Below, in pieces: positions 37,587 to 45,188 of a stretch of DNA of 64,000 nucleotides (positions are counted from its first letter, which is position 1; each line of letters begins with the position of its first letter). This DNA is from Flavobacteriales bacterium. Lineage in GTDB: Bacteria > Bacteroidota > Bacteroidia > Flavobacteriales_F > PHOS-HE28. The translations under genes and the position numbers were made by a program. The stretch is from contig JAHCIA010000001.1 in NCBI GenBank assembly GCA_026129465.1, positions 443,964 through 507,963 of the forward strand, in the 5' to 3' direction. The notes under the pieces are model-generated. The model was not told the origin of the DNA, made no database searches, and saw only the letters and a list, made by a program, of their open reading frames with translations.

Positions 37587-38515
37587 CCGCGTACGCGCAG
37601 CGTGTCGATCAAGGCCGCATTGAACAGTTCCACACCACGCTGGTTGAGGTGGTGGTTGTCGTAGAAGTGGAGGCGGTCGTCGAGCTCCGCCGCGCCATTC
37701 ATGTCGATGTAGGTGGCACGTTCGCGCATCCGATCGGCGAAGCGGGCGTGGTCGCTGTAGGAAGCGTAGCGTGCGCTGGTCACCGGCGCCTCCACGAGCA
37801 AGACTTCGATGCCCTGCGCTTGAAGCATGGCCAGGGCGCGGTCCAACGCGGCGAGTTGCATGGCACGCGGTGTCAGATCCGCCCTGCCAGCGCCGGGGAC
37901 GCGCGTGTTGTAGGCCATGTCCTGCTCCACGAAGCCACCGGGGATGTAGGTGTCCGGCCCCTTGCGCCGCTCCTCCACATCCGCCGCACCGAGGCCGAGC
38001 ACTTGTTTGCCGCCATTGTGCAGCAGGGCGTTCCAGGTGCGCAGGTGCCCGATCCGCCACGCCAGCCGCAGCACATCCCGATCGATGGGGCCATTGGCCA
38101 TCAGGTCCAGCGCCCCCTCCACACCGTCGCTCATGAACACATGCGGCTCCACTTCGATGATGACCACGCGAGGCGAGAGGTCCGACAGATGCCGCTTCAG
38201 CAGCACCTCGTATTGCAGGGGCGTCTGCCGGCTGCTGCCCAGGTTGAAGCTCCTGGCGCCGGCTTGTGCGAAGATCCGCGTGTCGAACCCGCGGTAGGCG
38301 TGCGATGAACCAAGGAACAGGATGTCCACCTGGCCCCAGGTGCGCGCCTCGGCCATGCGCGTGAGGTTGTGTCCGTAGCCACCGCGCGGCACGTTCAGGT
38401 CGCGCACCACGGCGGTGGGCAGGGGCCTGGGCAGGCTGGTCAGCAACACCGTGTAGAAGACGCTCGCGAAGACGCCGAAGCCCAGCACGCGAAGGAGGAG
38501 GCGAAGCTGTGCCAT
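37568..38515 (-). CDS. SGNH-like membrane-anchored protein paired with the MBOAT
   Basis: 315 aa. An N-terminal TM anchor (RVLGFGVFASVFYTVLLTSL) is followed by a probable periplasmic SGNH-hydrolase-like domain: FLGSSHAYRGFD (Ser at 70-71), IIEVEPHVF, and a C-terminal D286 with H288/H289 (FYDNHHLNQRG). This is the layout of AlgX/AlgJ- or DltD-like partners that complete O-acetylation of an exported polymer. It starts 3 nt after the MBOAT stop, so they form a two-gene unit. The polymer is unknown. Confidence 0.82.
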   Translation of the reverse strand: MAQLRLLLRVLGFGVFASVFYTVLLTSLPRPLPTAVVRDLNVPRGGYGHNLTRMAEARTWGQVDILFLGSSHAYRGFDTRIFAQAGARSFNLGSSRQTPLQYEVLLKRHLSDLSPRVVIIEVEPHVFMSDGVEGALDLMANGPIDRDVLRLAWRIGHLRTWNALLHNGGKQVLGLGAADVEERRKGPDTYIPGGFVEQDMAYNTRVPGAGRADLTPRAMQLAALDRALAMLQAQGIEVLLVEAPVTSARYASYSDHARFADRMRERATYIDMNGAAELDDRLHFYDNHHLNQRGVELFNAALIDTLRVRGYLPAP

Positions 38516-38518
38516 GGC

Positions 38519-39955
38519 TCAGAACTGGAAGTAGATGAAGGGTGTCTCCTCGGTGCTCATGTACAGTCCGATCAGGGTCAGCACCATCGCGTACATCCCC
38601 CAGCGCAGGATCGTGGGCCACCGAAGTCCGATGCGTTCCAGAACATGTTGGTCCGAACGCCCCAGCCATTCCATCAGCAGGAAGAAGACCATGGGCACCA
38701 CCAGCGTCCGCGCCGCCAGCTTGGGCGTAGCGAACAAGGTGGGCGATCCGATGCGCGCCAGGATCTCCCACGCCTGCGTCAGATCCTCGGCGCGGAAGAA
38801 CACCCAGGCCAGGCAGGTGAGCAGGAAGGTGAGCAGCATGCGTAACGCATCGGCCAGGGTGGGCAGCAGGCGGCCTTCGGCCACGGTACCCAGGTGCGTG
38901 CGGTTGCGGCCGGCGAGCAGCAAGGGCAGGAAATACAGGGCGTTGAGCGCACCCCACACCACGAAGGTCCAGTTGGCGCCATGCCAGAAACCACTCACCA
39001 GGAAGATGATGAAGGTGTTGCGCACCCGCATCGCCGTGCCTCCGCGGCTGCCGCCCAGGGGCACATAGAGATAGTCGCGGAACCAGGTGCTGAGCGAGAT
39101 GTGCCAGCGGCGCCAGAACTCGGCGATGTCGCGCGAGAAATAGGGGAAGGCGAAGTTGCGCATGAGGCCGAAACCGAACAGGCGCGCCGTGCCGATGGCG
39201 ATGTCGCTGTAGCCGCTGAAGTCGCCGTAGATCTGGAAGGCGAAGAGCACCGATGCCAGCAGCAAGGTGCTGCCGGCCATTTGCACGTGCGCACCGAACA
39301 CACCGTCCACCAGCAGTGCGCAGTTGTCGGCGATCACCACCTTCTTGAAGAAGCCCCATAGGATCTGCCGCAGGCCGTCCACCGCGCTGGAGCGATCGAA
39401 GACGCGGGGCGCGGCGAACTGGGGCAGCAGGCTGGTGGCGCGTTCGATGGGGCCGGCCACGAGTTGCGGGAAGAAGGCCACGTAGGCCGAGAAGGCCAGC
39501 GCATCGCGCGACGGCGCCAGGCGGCGGTGGTACACGTCCAGCGTGTAGCTCAGCGTTTGGAAGGTGTAGAAGCTGATGCCCACGGGCAGCACGATGTCCA
39601 GTCGGTCCGCCGCGATGGGCGTGCCCATGAAGGTGAAGGCGTCCGTGAAGCTCTCGATGAAGAAGTTGGCGTACTTGAAGAAACCCAGCAGGCCCAGGTT
39701 CACCGCGAGGCTGGTCCACAACAGCAGCTTTCGCCTCCGCGGATCCTCTTCGGTGGCGAGCCCACGCCCCACGGCGTAGTCCACCGCGGTGCTCAGCGCT
39801 ATCAGCCCCAGGAAACGCCAGTCCCACCAGCCATAGAACACGTAGCTGGCCGCCAGCACCACGGCATTGCGGCGGGTGGTGTGGGCGCCCACGGCCCAGT
39901 ACAGCAGGAAGACGAGCGGCAGAAAGACGAGGAAGTCGATCGAGTTGAAGAGCAT
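38519..39955 (-). CDS. MBOAT O-acyltransferase (AlgI-like)
   Basis: 478 aa from ATG 39955 (MLFNSIDFLVFLPLVF). Eleven or so TM helices. Catalytic His H325 in SGFWHGANW and the second family His H285 in WRRWHISLSTWFRDYLY, plus VAGPIERA and GDFSGYSDIAIGTA. Such proteins carry an acyl group, usually acetate, across the inner membrane to an exported glycan. The partner SGNH gene follows directly. A CAAAGATG sequence at 39980-39987 (CATCTTTG on the coding strand) is a weak -7 box upstream of this gene. Confidence 0.95.
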   Translation of the reverse strand: MLFNSIDFLVFLPLVFLLYWAVGAHTTRRNAVVLAASYVFYGWWDWRFLGLIALSTAVDYAVGRGLATEEDPRRRKLLLWTSLAVNLGLLGFFKYANFFIESFTDAFTFMGTPIAADRLDIVLPVGISFYTFQTLSYTLDVYHRRLAPSRDALAFSAYVAFFPQLVAGPIERATSLLPQFAAPRVFDRSSAVDGLRQILWGFFKKVVIADNCALLVDGVFGAHVQMAGSTLLLASVLFAFQIYGDFSGYSDIAIGTARLFGFGLMRNFAFPYFSRDIAEFWRRWHISLSTWFRDYLYVPLGGSRGGTAMRVRNTFIIFLVSGFWHGANWTFVVWGALNALYFLPLLLAGRNRTHLGTVAEGRLLPTLADALRMLLTFLLTCLAWVFFRAEDLTQAWEILARIGSPTLFATPKLAARTLVVPMVFFLLMEWLGRSDQHVLERIGLRWPTILRWGMYAMVLTLIGLYMSTEETPFIYFQF

Positions 39956-40007
39956 GGCGCCGCCGCTGGCACAGGCGCCCAAAGATGCGGGTTCCTGCGC
40001 TGCGCGA

Positions 40008-41150
40008 TCACGGGCGCGGGGCGATCATGCACGAGATGGCCCGGTGGTCGCTGAGTTCCTCGGGGTGTGTGACGAAGCCCCAACTGGCGATCGCGTCATC
40101 GTGCAGGATGTGGTCGATCCGCAGGCTGGGCAAAGCGCCCACATAGGTGCCGCCACGCCCACGGCCACTTTCCCGGAAGGCGTCACACCGGTCCTTTCGC
40201 AGCATATGGTAGCCGTAGCTCATGGGCACATCGTTGATGTCCCCGCAGAAGACCACCGGGTGCGGGCTGCCCGCCATGTGCGCCGCGATGCGTTCCACCT
40301 CGGCCGCGCGCTGCCGCAGCCCTCTTCGCAGCAGCCGCAGGATGCGCAGCCCGCCACGCCGCAATTCCTCGCCCTTGGTGTCCGTGTCCAGTTCGCCGAT
40401 GAACTTGTAGTCGTCGTCACCGAAATGGTAGGAACCCAGGTGCGCGTTGTACACGCGTATGGTGTCCCCCGGCAGGGCGATGTCGCTCCAGATGCAGAGG
40501 TTGTTCGGGTTGGCCTCGAAGGTGATCGTGCCCCGGTCCACCACGGGCCATGCGCTGAAGGTGGCGATGCCGAAGCGCTGGCCGAAGCGCGCCTCATGAC
40601 CATAGTGCTCATGCAGGTGCCGGTACCGGAGATCCTTCAGCAGCGGCTCGCGGGTGCGGAAGAAGCGCTCGTCATCGCTGTGGAAGAACTCCTGCAGGCA
40701 CAGGATGTCCGCGTCCTCCCGCAGCAGCACGTCGAAGATGGCGTCGCGCGTCACGCGGTTGCCACTCCAATTGTAGAGGTCGAAGAGGCGCACGTTCCAC
40801 GACATCAGCTTCACGCCCGGCACTTCGATCCCCTGCGGCGCACCCTGCCTGCCGAAGAGCTTGAAATGGTCGGCGATGTGGCCGTATCCCAGCAGGAGCA
40901 CCGTGATGGGGAGTAGCATGCGCTTGCGGCGGAAGAGCAGCCACAGCACGATGAAGCCCGCCTGGACGAGCACTTGGAAGGGGTAGGCCATGGCCAGCAA
41001 GGCCAGGGGCCAGAAGTGGTCGGGGCTGATGTGTGGCGCTGGATAGGTGATCAGCAGCACCAGCGCGGACAGACCGTTGAGCCACCACAGCGGACGCAGC
41101 CAGAAGGAGGGGCGCCGTTTCCGGGGGGCTTCTTCGTTGGCTTCGGCCAT
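40008..41150 (-). CDS. Endonuclease/exonuclease/phosphatase family membrane protein
   Basis: 380 aa from ATG 41150. Three TM helices at the N-terminus (about 23-100), then an EEP domain: VKLMSWNVRLFDLYNW, DILCLQEFF, FCGDINDVP, IDHILHD, and SDHRAI, covering the metal and catalytic His/Asp positions. It could act on DNA, lipids or sugar phosphates; the domain faces an undetermined side. It starts 16 nt after the rhomboid stop and is the last gene of the mutL operon. Bacteroidota genomes often keep this mutL-rhomboid-rhomboid-EEP order. Confidence 0.9.
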   Translation of the reverse strand: MAEANEEAPRKRRPSFWLRPLWWLNGLSALVLLITYPAPHISPDHFWPLALLAMAYPFQVLVQAGFIVLWLLFRRKRMLLPITVLLLGYGHIADHFKLFGRQGAPQGIEVPGVKLMSWNVRLFDLYNWSGNRVTRDAIFDVLLREDADILCLQEFFHSDDERFFRTREPLLKDLRYRHLHEHYGHEARFGQRFGIATFSAWPVVDRGTITFEANPNNLCIWSDIALPGDTIRVYNAHLGSYHFGDDDYKFIGELDTDTKGEELRRGGLRILRLLRRGLRQRAAEVERIAAHMAGSPHPVVFCGDINDVPMSYGYHMLRKDRCDAFRESGRGRGGTYVGALPSLRIDHILHDDAIASWGFVTHPEELSDHRAISCMIAPRP

Positions 41151-41166
41151 GGCGGTGGATGGCCGC

Positions 41167-42060
41167 TCACTGGCTGGCCTTGAAGAGGAAGTCCTTCTCT
41201 TCCTTGGTGAGGCTGTCGTAGCCGCTGCGGCCGATCTTGTCCAGGATGGCGTCCACGCGCGCCTGCTTGTCGCGCTTGGCGGCGTTGAAGCCCGCATCGC
41301 GGTCCATCACATTGCGCACGGGCTTCTTGGCCACCTTCATGCGCGGCCCTTTGCGCGGGGTGAAAGCCCGGCCGATGGCCTCCAGGGCCTGCACAAGCCT
41401 CAGCGAGGGGTCACGGCCTTTCATCAACTGGCGCGCCGCCAGGTAGCCGTAGATGGCCCCGCCGAGATGCGCCAGATGTCCGCCGCTGTTGCCGCCCTCG
41501 CGGATGCTCACCAGATCGATGAACACATAGATCAGCGCCAGCCATTTCAGTTTGATCGTGCCCAGGATCAGCAGGCGGATCTCCAGGTCGGGCCGGTAGG
41601 TGGCGATGCCGATGAAAACGCCCATCACGGCGGCGGAGGCGCCCAGGATGGTGCTCGCCTGCGCGTATCGCTCGAAGGCGGGCAGCAGGTTGTAGCCCAG
41701 GAAGTACAGGGCCAGCCCCGCGAAGCCGCCGAGCAGGTAGTTGCCCAGAAGCCGTTTCCCGCCGAGGAGGTCCTCGAAGATCCTGCCGATGTAGAACAGG
41801 ATCAGCATGTTGAAGAACAGGTGCCACAGCCCCCAGTGCGTGAACATGTAGGTGACCACGGTCCAGGGTGTGCGCAACAGCCCCGCGGGCGAGCTGGTGC
41901 TCATCAGCAGGCCCACCAGATCGGGCCCATCGCTGCCGAAGAGGAAGAAGATGAGGTCCACCAGGCGCAGCAGCAGGAATACGCCGGTGTTCACCAGGAT
42001 CAACCGGTAGAGCATGCCGCCCTGCCGCCACAAGCCCTGTATATCGTCACGCAGTCCCAT
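41167..42060 (-). CDS. Rhomboid-family intramembrane serine protease 2
   Basis: 297 aa, about six TM helices. Catalytic S142 (LGASAAVMG) and H198 (HLAHLGGA), plus HLFFNM for the oxyanion hole. A cytosolic C-terminal extension of about 85 residues follows, basic then LDKIGRSGYDSLTKEEKDFL, as in the DUF6576 tail often found on Bacteroidota rhomboids. It follows rhomboid 3 by 68 nt and is in the mutL operon. Substrate unknown. Confidence 0.93.
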   Translation of the reverse strand: MGLRDDIQGLWRQGGMLYRLILVNTGVFLLLRLVDLIFFLFGSDGPDLVGLLMSTSSPAGLLRTPWTVVTYMFTHWGLWHLFFNMLILFYIGRIFEDLLGGKRLLGNYLLGGFAGLALYFLGYNLLPAFERYAQASTILGASAAVMGVFIGIATYRPDLEIRLLILGTIKLKWLALIYVFIDLVSIREGGNSGGHLAHLGGAIYGYLAARQLMKGRDPSLRLVQALEAIGRAFTPRKGPRMKVAKKPVRNVMDRDAGFNAAKRDKQARVDAILDKIGRSGYDSLTKEEKDFLFKASQ

Positions 42061-42128
42061 GTGCTTTCATCCAAGGCGGCGATCCAAGGCCGGCGCGCAT
42101 CGCCGCGAATTTCGGAACAGCCGCACGT

Positions 42129-42875
42129 TCATACCGGTTCGCCCCGGTGCCGCCACAGCCGGATGAGGAAGTAGCCCACGATCATGCCGCCGAGGTGGGC
42201 CAGATGCGCCACATTGTCGCCGGGGTTGTTGGCCATGGCCATGTAGATGGAGATGCCGCCCAGGATCCACACGAAGTAGCGGGCCTTGATGGGGATGAAC
42301 AACGGGAAGATCATCAGTTCCACGTTGGGGAAGGTCATGCCGAAGGCCAGAAGCACCCCGTAGAGCGCGCCGCTGGCGCCCACCATGGGGCGGTTCAGCA
42401 CGGCATTGAGGGCGCCCATGTCGGGGTCCACGTAGTTCTGGTAGCGCATGATCAGCTCGTGGCCCTGTGCGCGCACCAGGTCCACCTTGGCCGGATCCAT
42501 GATGCCCAGCAGACGCTCATACTCGAAGGTGTGCGCGGCGGCGTAGAGCAGTCCCGCGCCGATGCCGGTGACCATGTAAAAGGTGAGGAAGCGCCTAGAT
42601 CCCCAGCGGTATTCGAGTGGCGGCCCCAGCATGAAGAGGCCCAGCATGTTCAGCGCCAGATGGCCGATGCTGCCGTGCATGAACATGTGCGTCACGGTCT
42701 GCCAGGGTCCGAAGAGCGGCGAGGCGAAGAAGTGCATGCCCAGCCAATGCGTCATGCTGCGGCCCGCCAGATCGCCCAGGCCGGAAATGGTGAGCAGATA
42801 CATCACCACATTGATCAGCAGCAGGTTCTTCACCACCACGGGGAGGCCGGCGAAGGGGGAGGAGGAGTGGCGCAT
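42129..42875 (-). CDS. Rhomboid-family intramembrane serine protease 3
   Basis: 248 aa, about six TM helices. Catalytic S169 in GASGALYG and H227 in AHLAHLGGM; HLALNM in the second helix. It is a typical compact rhomboid with a 50-residue luminal/periplasmic loop (TFEYERLLGIMDPAKV). Its start overlaps the mutL stop by one base (TGATG on the coding strand), so translation is coupled to mutL. Confidence 0.94.
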   Translation of the reverse strand: MRHSSSPFAGLPVVVKNLLLINVVMYLLTISGLGDLAGRSMTHWLGMHFFASPLFGPWQTVTHMFMHGSIGHLALNMLGLFMLGPPLEYRWGSRRFLTFYMVTGIGAGLLYAAAHTFEYERLLGIMDPAKVDLVRAQGHELIMRYQNYVDPDMGALNAVLNRPMVGASGALYGVLLAFGMTFPNVELMIFPLFIPIKARYFVWILGGISIYMAMANNPGDNVAHLAHLGGMIVGYFLIRLWRHRGEPV

Positions 42876-44695
42876 CAGCGGTCGAAACGTTCGTTCAGTT
42901 CATCCAGCCCGAAGGTGATGAGCGTGGGCTTGCCACCGGGCGTGGCGGTGGGCATGGCGCAGGCGAAGAGCCGGTCAATGAGGTCGTGCATGGCGCGGTG
43001 GTCCAGCACACGGCCGGGGCGCATGGCCAGGCTGCGCGCCAGTCCGCGGGCCAGCACCTGGTGACGCTCGTTGCGCAAGGCGCCCTGGTCCTGCCGCAAT
43101 TGTTCCAGCACGCTCTCCAGCAGTTTCCCGGGATCCTCGTCGGCGGCTTCAGCGGGCATGCCGTTCACCTGCATCGTGCGGCCGCCGAAGGGCTCAATGT
43201 CCAGACCCATGGCACGCAGTTCAGGCAACAGTCCGGAGACCAGCGCATGGTCGGTGGGCGAGAGCTCCACGTTGCGGGGGAAGAGCAGTTGTTGCGCAAG
43301 GCCTGCACCCTGCTCCAATTGCTTCAGGTGTCGTTCGTAGAGGATGCGCTCATGCGCACGCTGCTGGTCGATGACCATGAAGCCGCTGCGCATCTGCGCG
43401 ATGATGTACGTGCCGTGCAGTTGGAACACGGGCCGTTCGCCGGGTGTGCCCTCATGCTCGCGCGATGGCAGCACCCGTGGCGCGGGGATCCCCGGCGTTC
43501 CGGCAGGCGCTGGCGCATCCAGGTCGAAGAGCTGCTGCCAGCCTTCGGGCACCGGACGTGGCGGGGACTGGAAGGCGCCGAGTTCCTGCGGACGCCAGGC
43601 GGGTACCGCGGCCGGAGCGCTTCCGCCGCTGAAGGCCCCGATGATGGCGGGTTCCGGCTCGAAGTCCAGGCTGGGCGTGATGTTGAAGCGGCCCAGGGCC
43701 CGGCGCACCGCCGCGTGCACGATGGCGTACACGGTGCGGTCGTCACGGAACTTGATCTCGGTCTTCGTGGGGTGGATGTTGATGTCGATCTGCGCGGGAT
43801 CGAGCTCGATGAAGAGATACCACGCCGGATGGACCTCGCGCGCCACCAGTTCATCGTAGGCCTTGCGCACGGCATGCTCCAGGTAGGCGCTGCGGATGAA
43901 GCGGCGGTTCACGAAGAAGTACTGCTCGCCACGCGATCGCCGTGCGAACTCGGGCTTGCCCACGAAGCCGGTGACGGACAACAGCTCCGTGGCCTCCTCC
44001 ACGGGCACGAGCCGTTCGTCGTATTTGCGGCCCATGAGCGCCACGATGCGCTGGCGATGCGCCGCGCCCGCGTTCGCCGGCTGTGTCACGGCCGGGAGGT
44101 TCAATTCCTCGTGGTCGTTGTGCACCAGCTTGAAGGCGATCTCCGGATGCGCCAGGGCCACCCGTTGGAACTCCTCCACCACATGCTTCATCTCCACGGC
44201 GTCGCTCTTCAGGAACTGGCGTCGTGCCGGCGTGTTGTAGAAGAGGCTGCGCACGTTGATGGTGGTGCCCACGGGGCCGGCGAAGGGTTCCTGCGTGCGC
44301 ACGCGGCTGCCTTCGATGAGGACCCGTGTGCCAAGTTCCTGGTCGTGTTCGCGCGTACGCAACTCCACCTGGGCGATGGCCGCGATGCTGGCCAGCGCTT
44401 CACCGCGGAAGCCCTTGGTGCCGATCGTGCCCAGGTCCTCCGCCGCGCGGATCTTGCTGGTGGCGTGGCGCTCGAAGCTCATGCGCGCGTCGGTGGGGCT
44501 CATGCCCCGGCCGTCGTCGATCACCTGCACCAGCGTGCGGCCGGCGTCCTTCACCACCAGGGTGATCGCGCCAGCTCCCGCGTCCACGCTGTTCTCCAGC
44601 AGTTCCTTCACCACGCTGGCGGGCCGCTGCACCACCTCGCCGGCGGCGATCTGGTTGGCCACATGGTCGGGCAGGAGCCTTACGATGTCAGGCAT
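42875..44695 (-). CDS. mutL: DNA mismatch repair protein MutL
   Basis: 606 aa. N-terminal GHKL ATPase: AAGEVVQRPASVVKEL, ENSVDAGA, DDGRGM, KGFRGEAL, and later FFVNRRFIRS. The C-terminal dimerisation domain carries IDQQRAHERILYE where endonuclease-type MutL usually has DQHA(x)2E(x)4E; both Glu are kept but H and A are replaced by Q and R. MutL couples MutS mismatch recognition to strand processing. It overlaps the small membrane protein at its start by 8 nt and rhomboid 3 at its end by one base. Confidence 0.96.
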   Translation of the reverse strand: MPDIVRLLPDHVANQIAAGEVVQRPASVVKELLENSVDAGAGAITLVVKDAGRTLVQVIDDGRGMSPTDARMSFERHATSKIRAAEDLGTIGTKGFRGEALASIAAIAQVELRTREHDQELGTRVLIEGSRVRTQEPFAGPVGTTINVRSLFYNTPARRQFLKSDAVEMKHVVEEFQRVALAHPEIAFKLVHNDHEELNLPAVTQPANAGAAHRQRIVALMGRKYDERLVPVEEATELLSVTGFVGKPEFARRSRGEQYFFVNRRFIRSAYLEHAVRKAYDELVAREVHPAWYLFIELDPAQIDINIHPTKTEIKFRDDRTVYAIVHAAVRRALGRFNITPSLDFEPEPAIIGAFSGGSAPAAVPAWRPQELGAFQSPPRPVPEGWQQLFDLDAPAPAGTPGIPAPRVLPSREHEGTPGERPVFQLHGTYIIAQMRSGFMVIDQQRAHERILYERHLKQLEQGAGLAQQLLFPRNVELSPTDHALVSGLLPELRAMGLDIEPFGGRTMQVNGMPAEAADEDPGKLLESVLEQLRQDQGALRNERHQVLARGLARSLAMRPGRVLDHRAMHDLIDRLFACAMPTATPGGKPTLITFGLDELNERFDR

Positions 44696-45008
44696 TCCAG
44701 TAGCCGAGGAGCCCGAAGCCCTTCACGATGAAGTAGAGGATGGCGATGACCAGGCCCATGATCACCACCAGGCGCATGATGTGCGCCCGATCGCTGCTCT
44801 GGCGGCGCCAGCTGTGGCGCATGCGCTGGGCGAAGAGTTCGCGGTCGGCGGTGCGCAGGTCCCGGGCATCCGCCTCGCGCCGTGTGCGCTTCAGGCGTTC
44901 CTCGCGTTGCTCCTTCAGCGGGTCGTAGTAGCGTGTGCCGATGTGGAATTCCCGCGGCCCGCGCTGGCGGAAAAGGCTGAAAAGGGCGGGGACCCGGAAG
45001 GCGTACAT
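44688..45008 (-). CDS. Small single-TM protein upstream of mutL
   Basis: 106 aa. A basic, charged N-terminal region (about 1-75, with REFHIGTRYYDPLKEQREER) precedes one C-terminal TM helix (MRLVVIMGLVIAILYFIVKGF). Similar small proteins are found beside mutL in other Bacteroidota. No function is known. It overlaps mutL by 8 nt, so it likely leads the mutL operon. A TAACTTCG box at 45028-45035 is a likely -7 element. Confidence 0.78.
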   Translation of the reverse strand: MYAFRVPALFSLFRQRGPREFHIGTRYYDPLKEQREERLKRTRREADARDLRTADRELFAQRMRHSWRRQSSDRAHIMRLVVIMGLVIAILYFIVKGFGLLGYWNA

Positions 45009-45027
45009 GGTGCTTGACGCGTGGCCA

Positions 45028-45035
45028 CGAAGTTA
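45028..45035 (-). promoter_or_regulatory. Candidate -7 box for the mutL operon
   Basis: CGAAGTTA on the plus strand reads TAACTTCG on the minus strand, one base off TAnnTTTG. It lies 19 nt upstream of the small membrane protein start. Confidence 0.35.
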
Positions 45036-45124
45036 GGCAGCGCGCAGCGGCCCGCCTGTGCAACCCCGGCCGCGATGTTGAGAACTGCACGCGGCGCGCG
45101 GCCGGGGCCCGCATGCCACCCGGG

Positions 45125-45142
45125 TAGTTTTGCCACGTGGCA
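45125..45142 (+). promoter_or_regulatory. -7 box overlapping a 12-bp palindrome upstream of the GH3 gene
   Basis: TAGTTTTG (45125-45132) matches TAnnTTTG. It runs into the perfect palindrome TGCCACGTGGCA (45131-45142), which would suit a dimeric regulator. The region lies between the divergent mutL operon and the GH3-beta-lactamase gene (ATG 45189). No TTG is found at the usual spacing upstream. Confidence 0.4.
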
Positions 45143-45188
45143 TGGGCATGGCATATGCAGTGGCATGTCCATCCCGCGTTTCCCCTGC

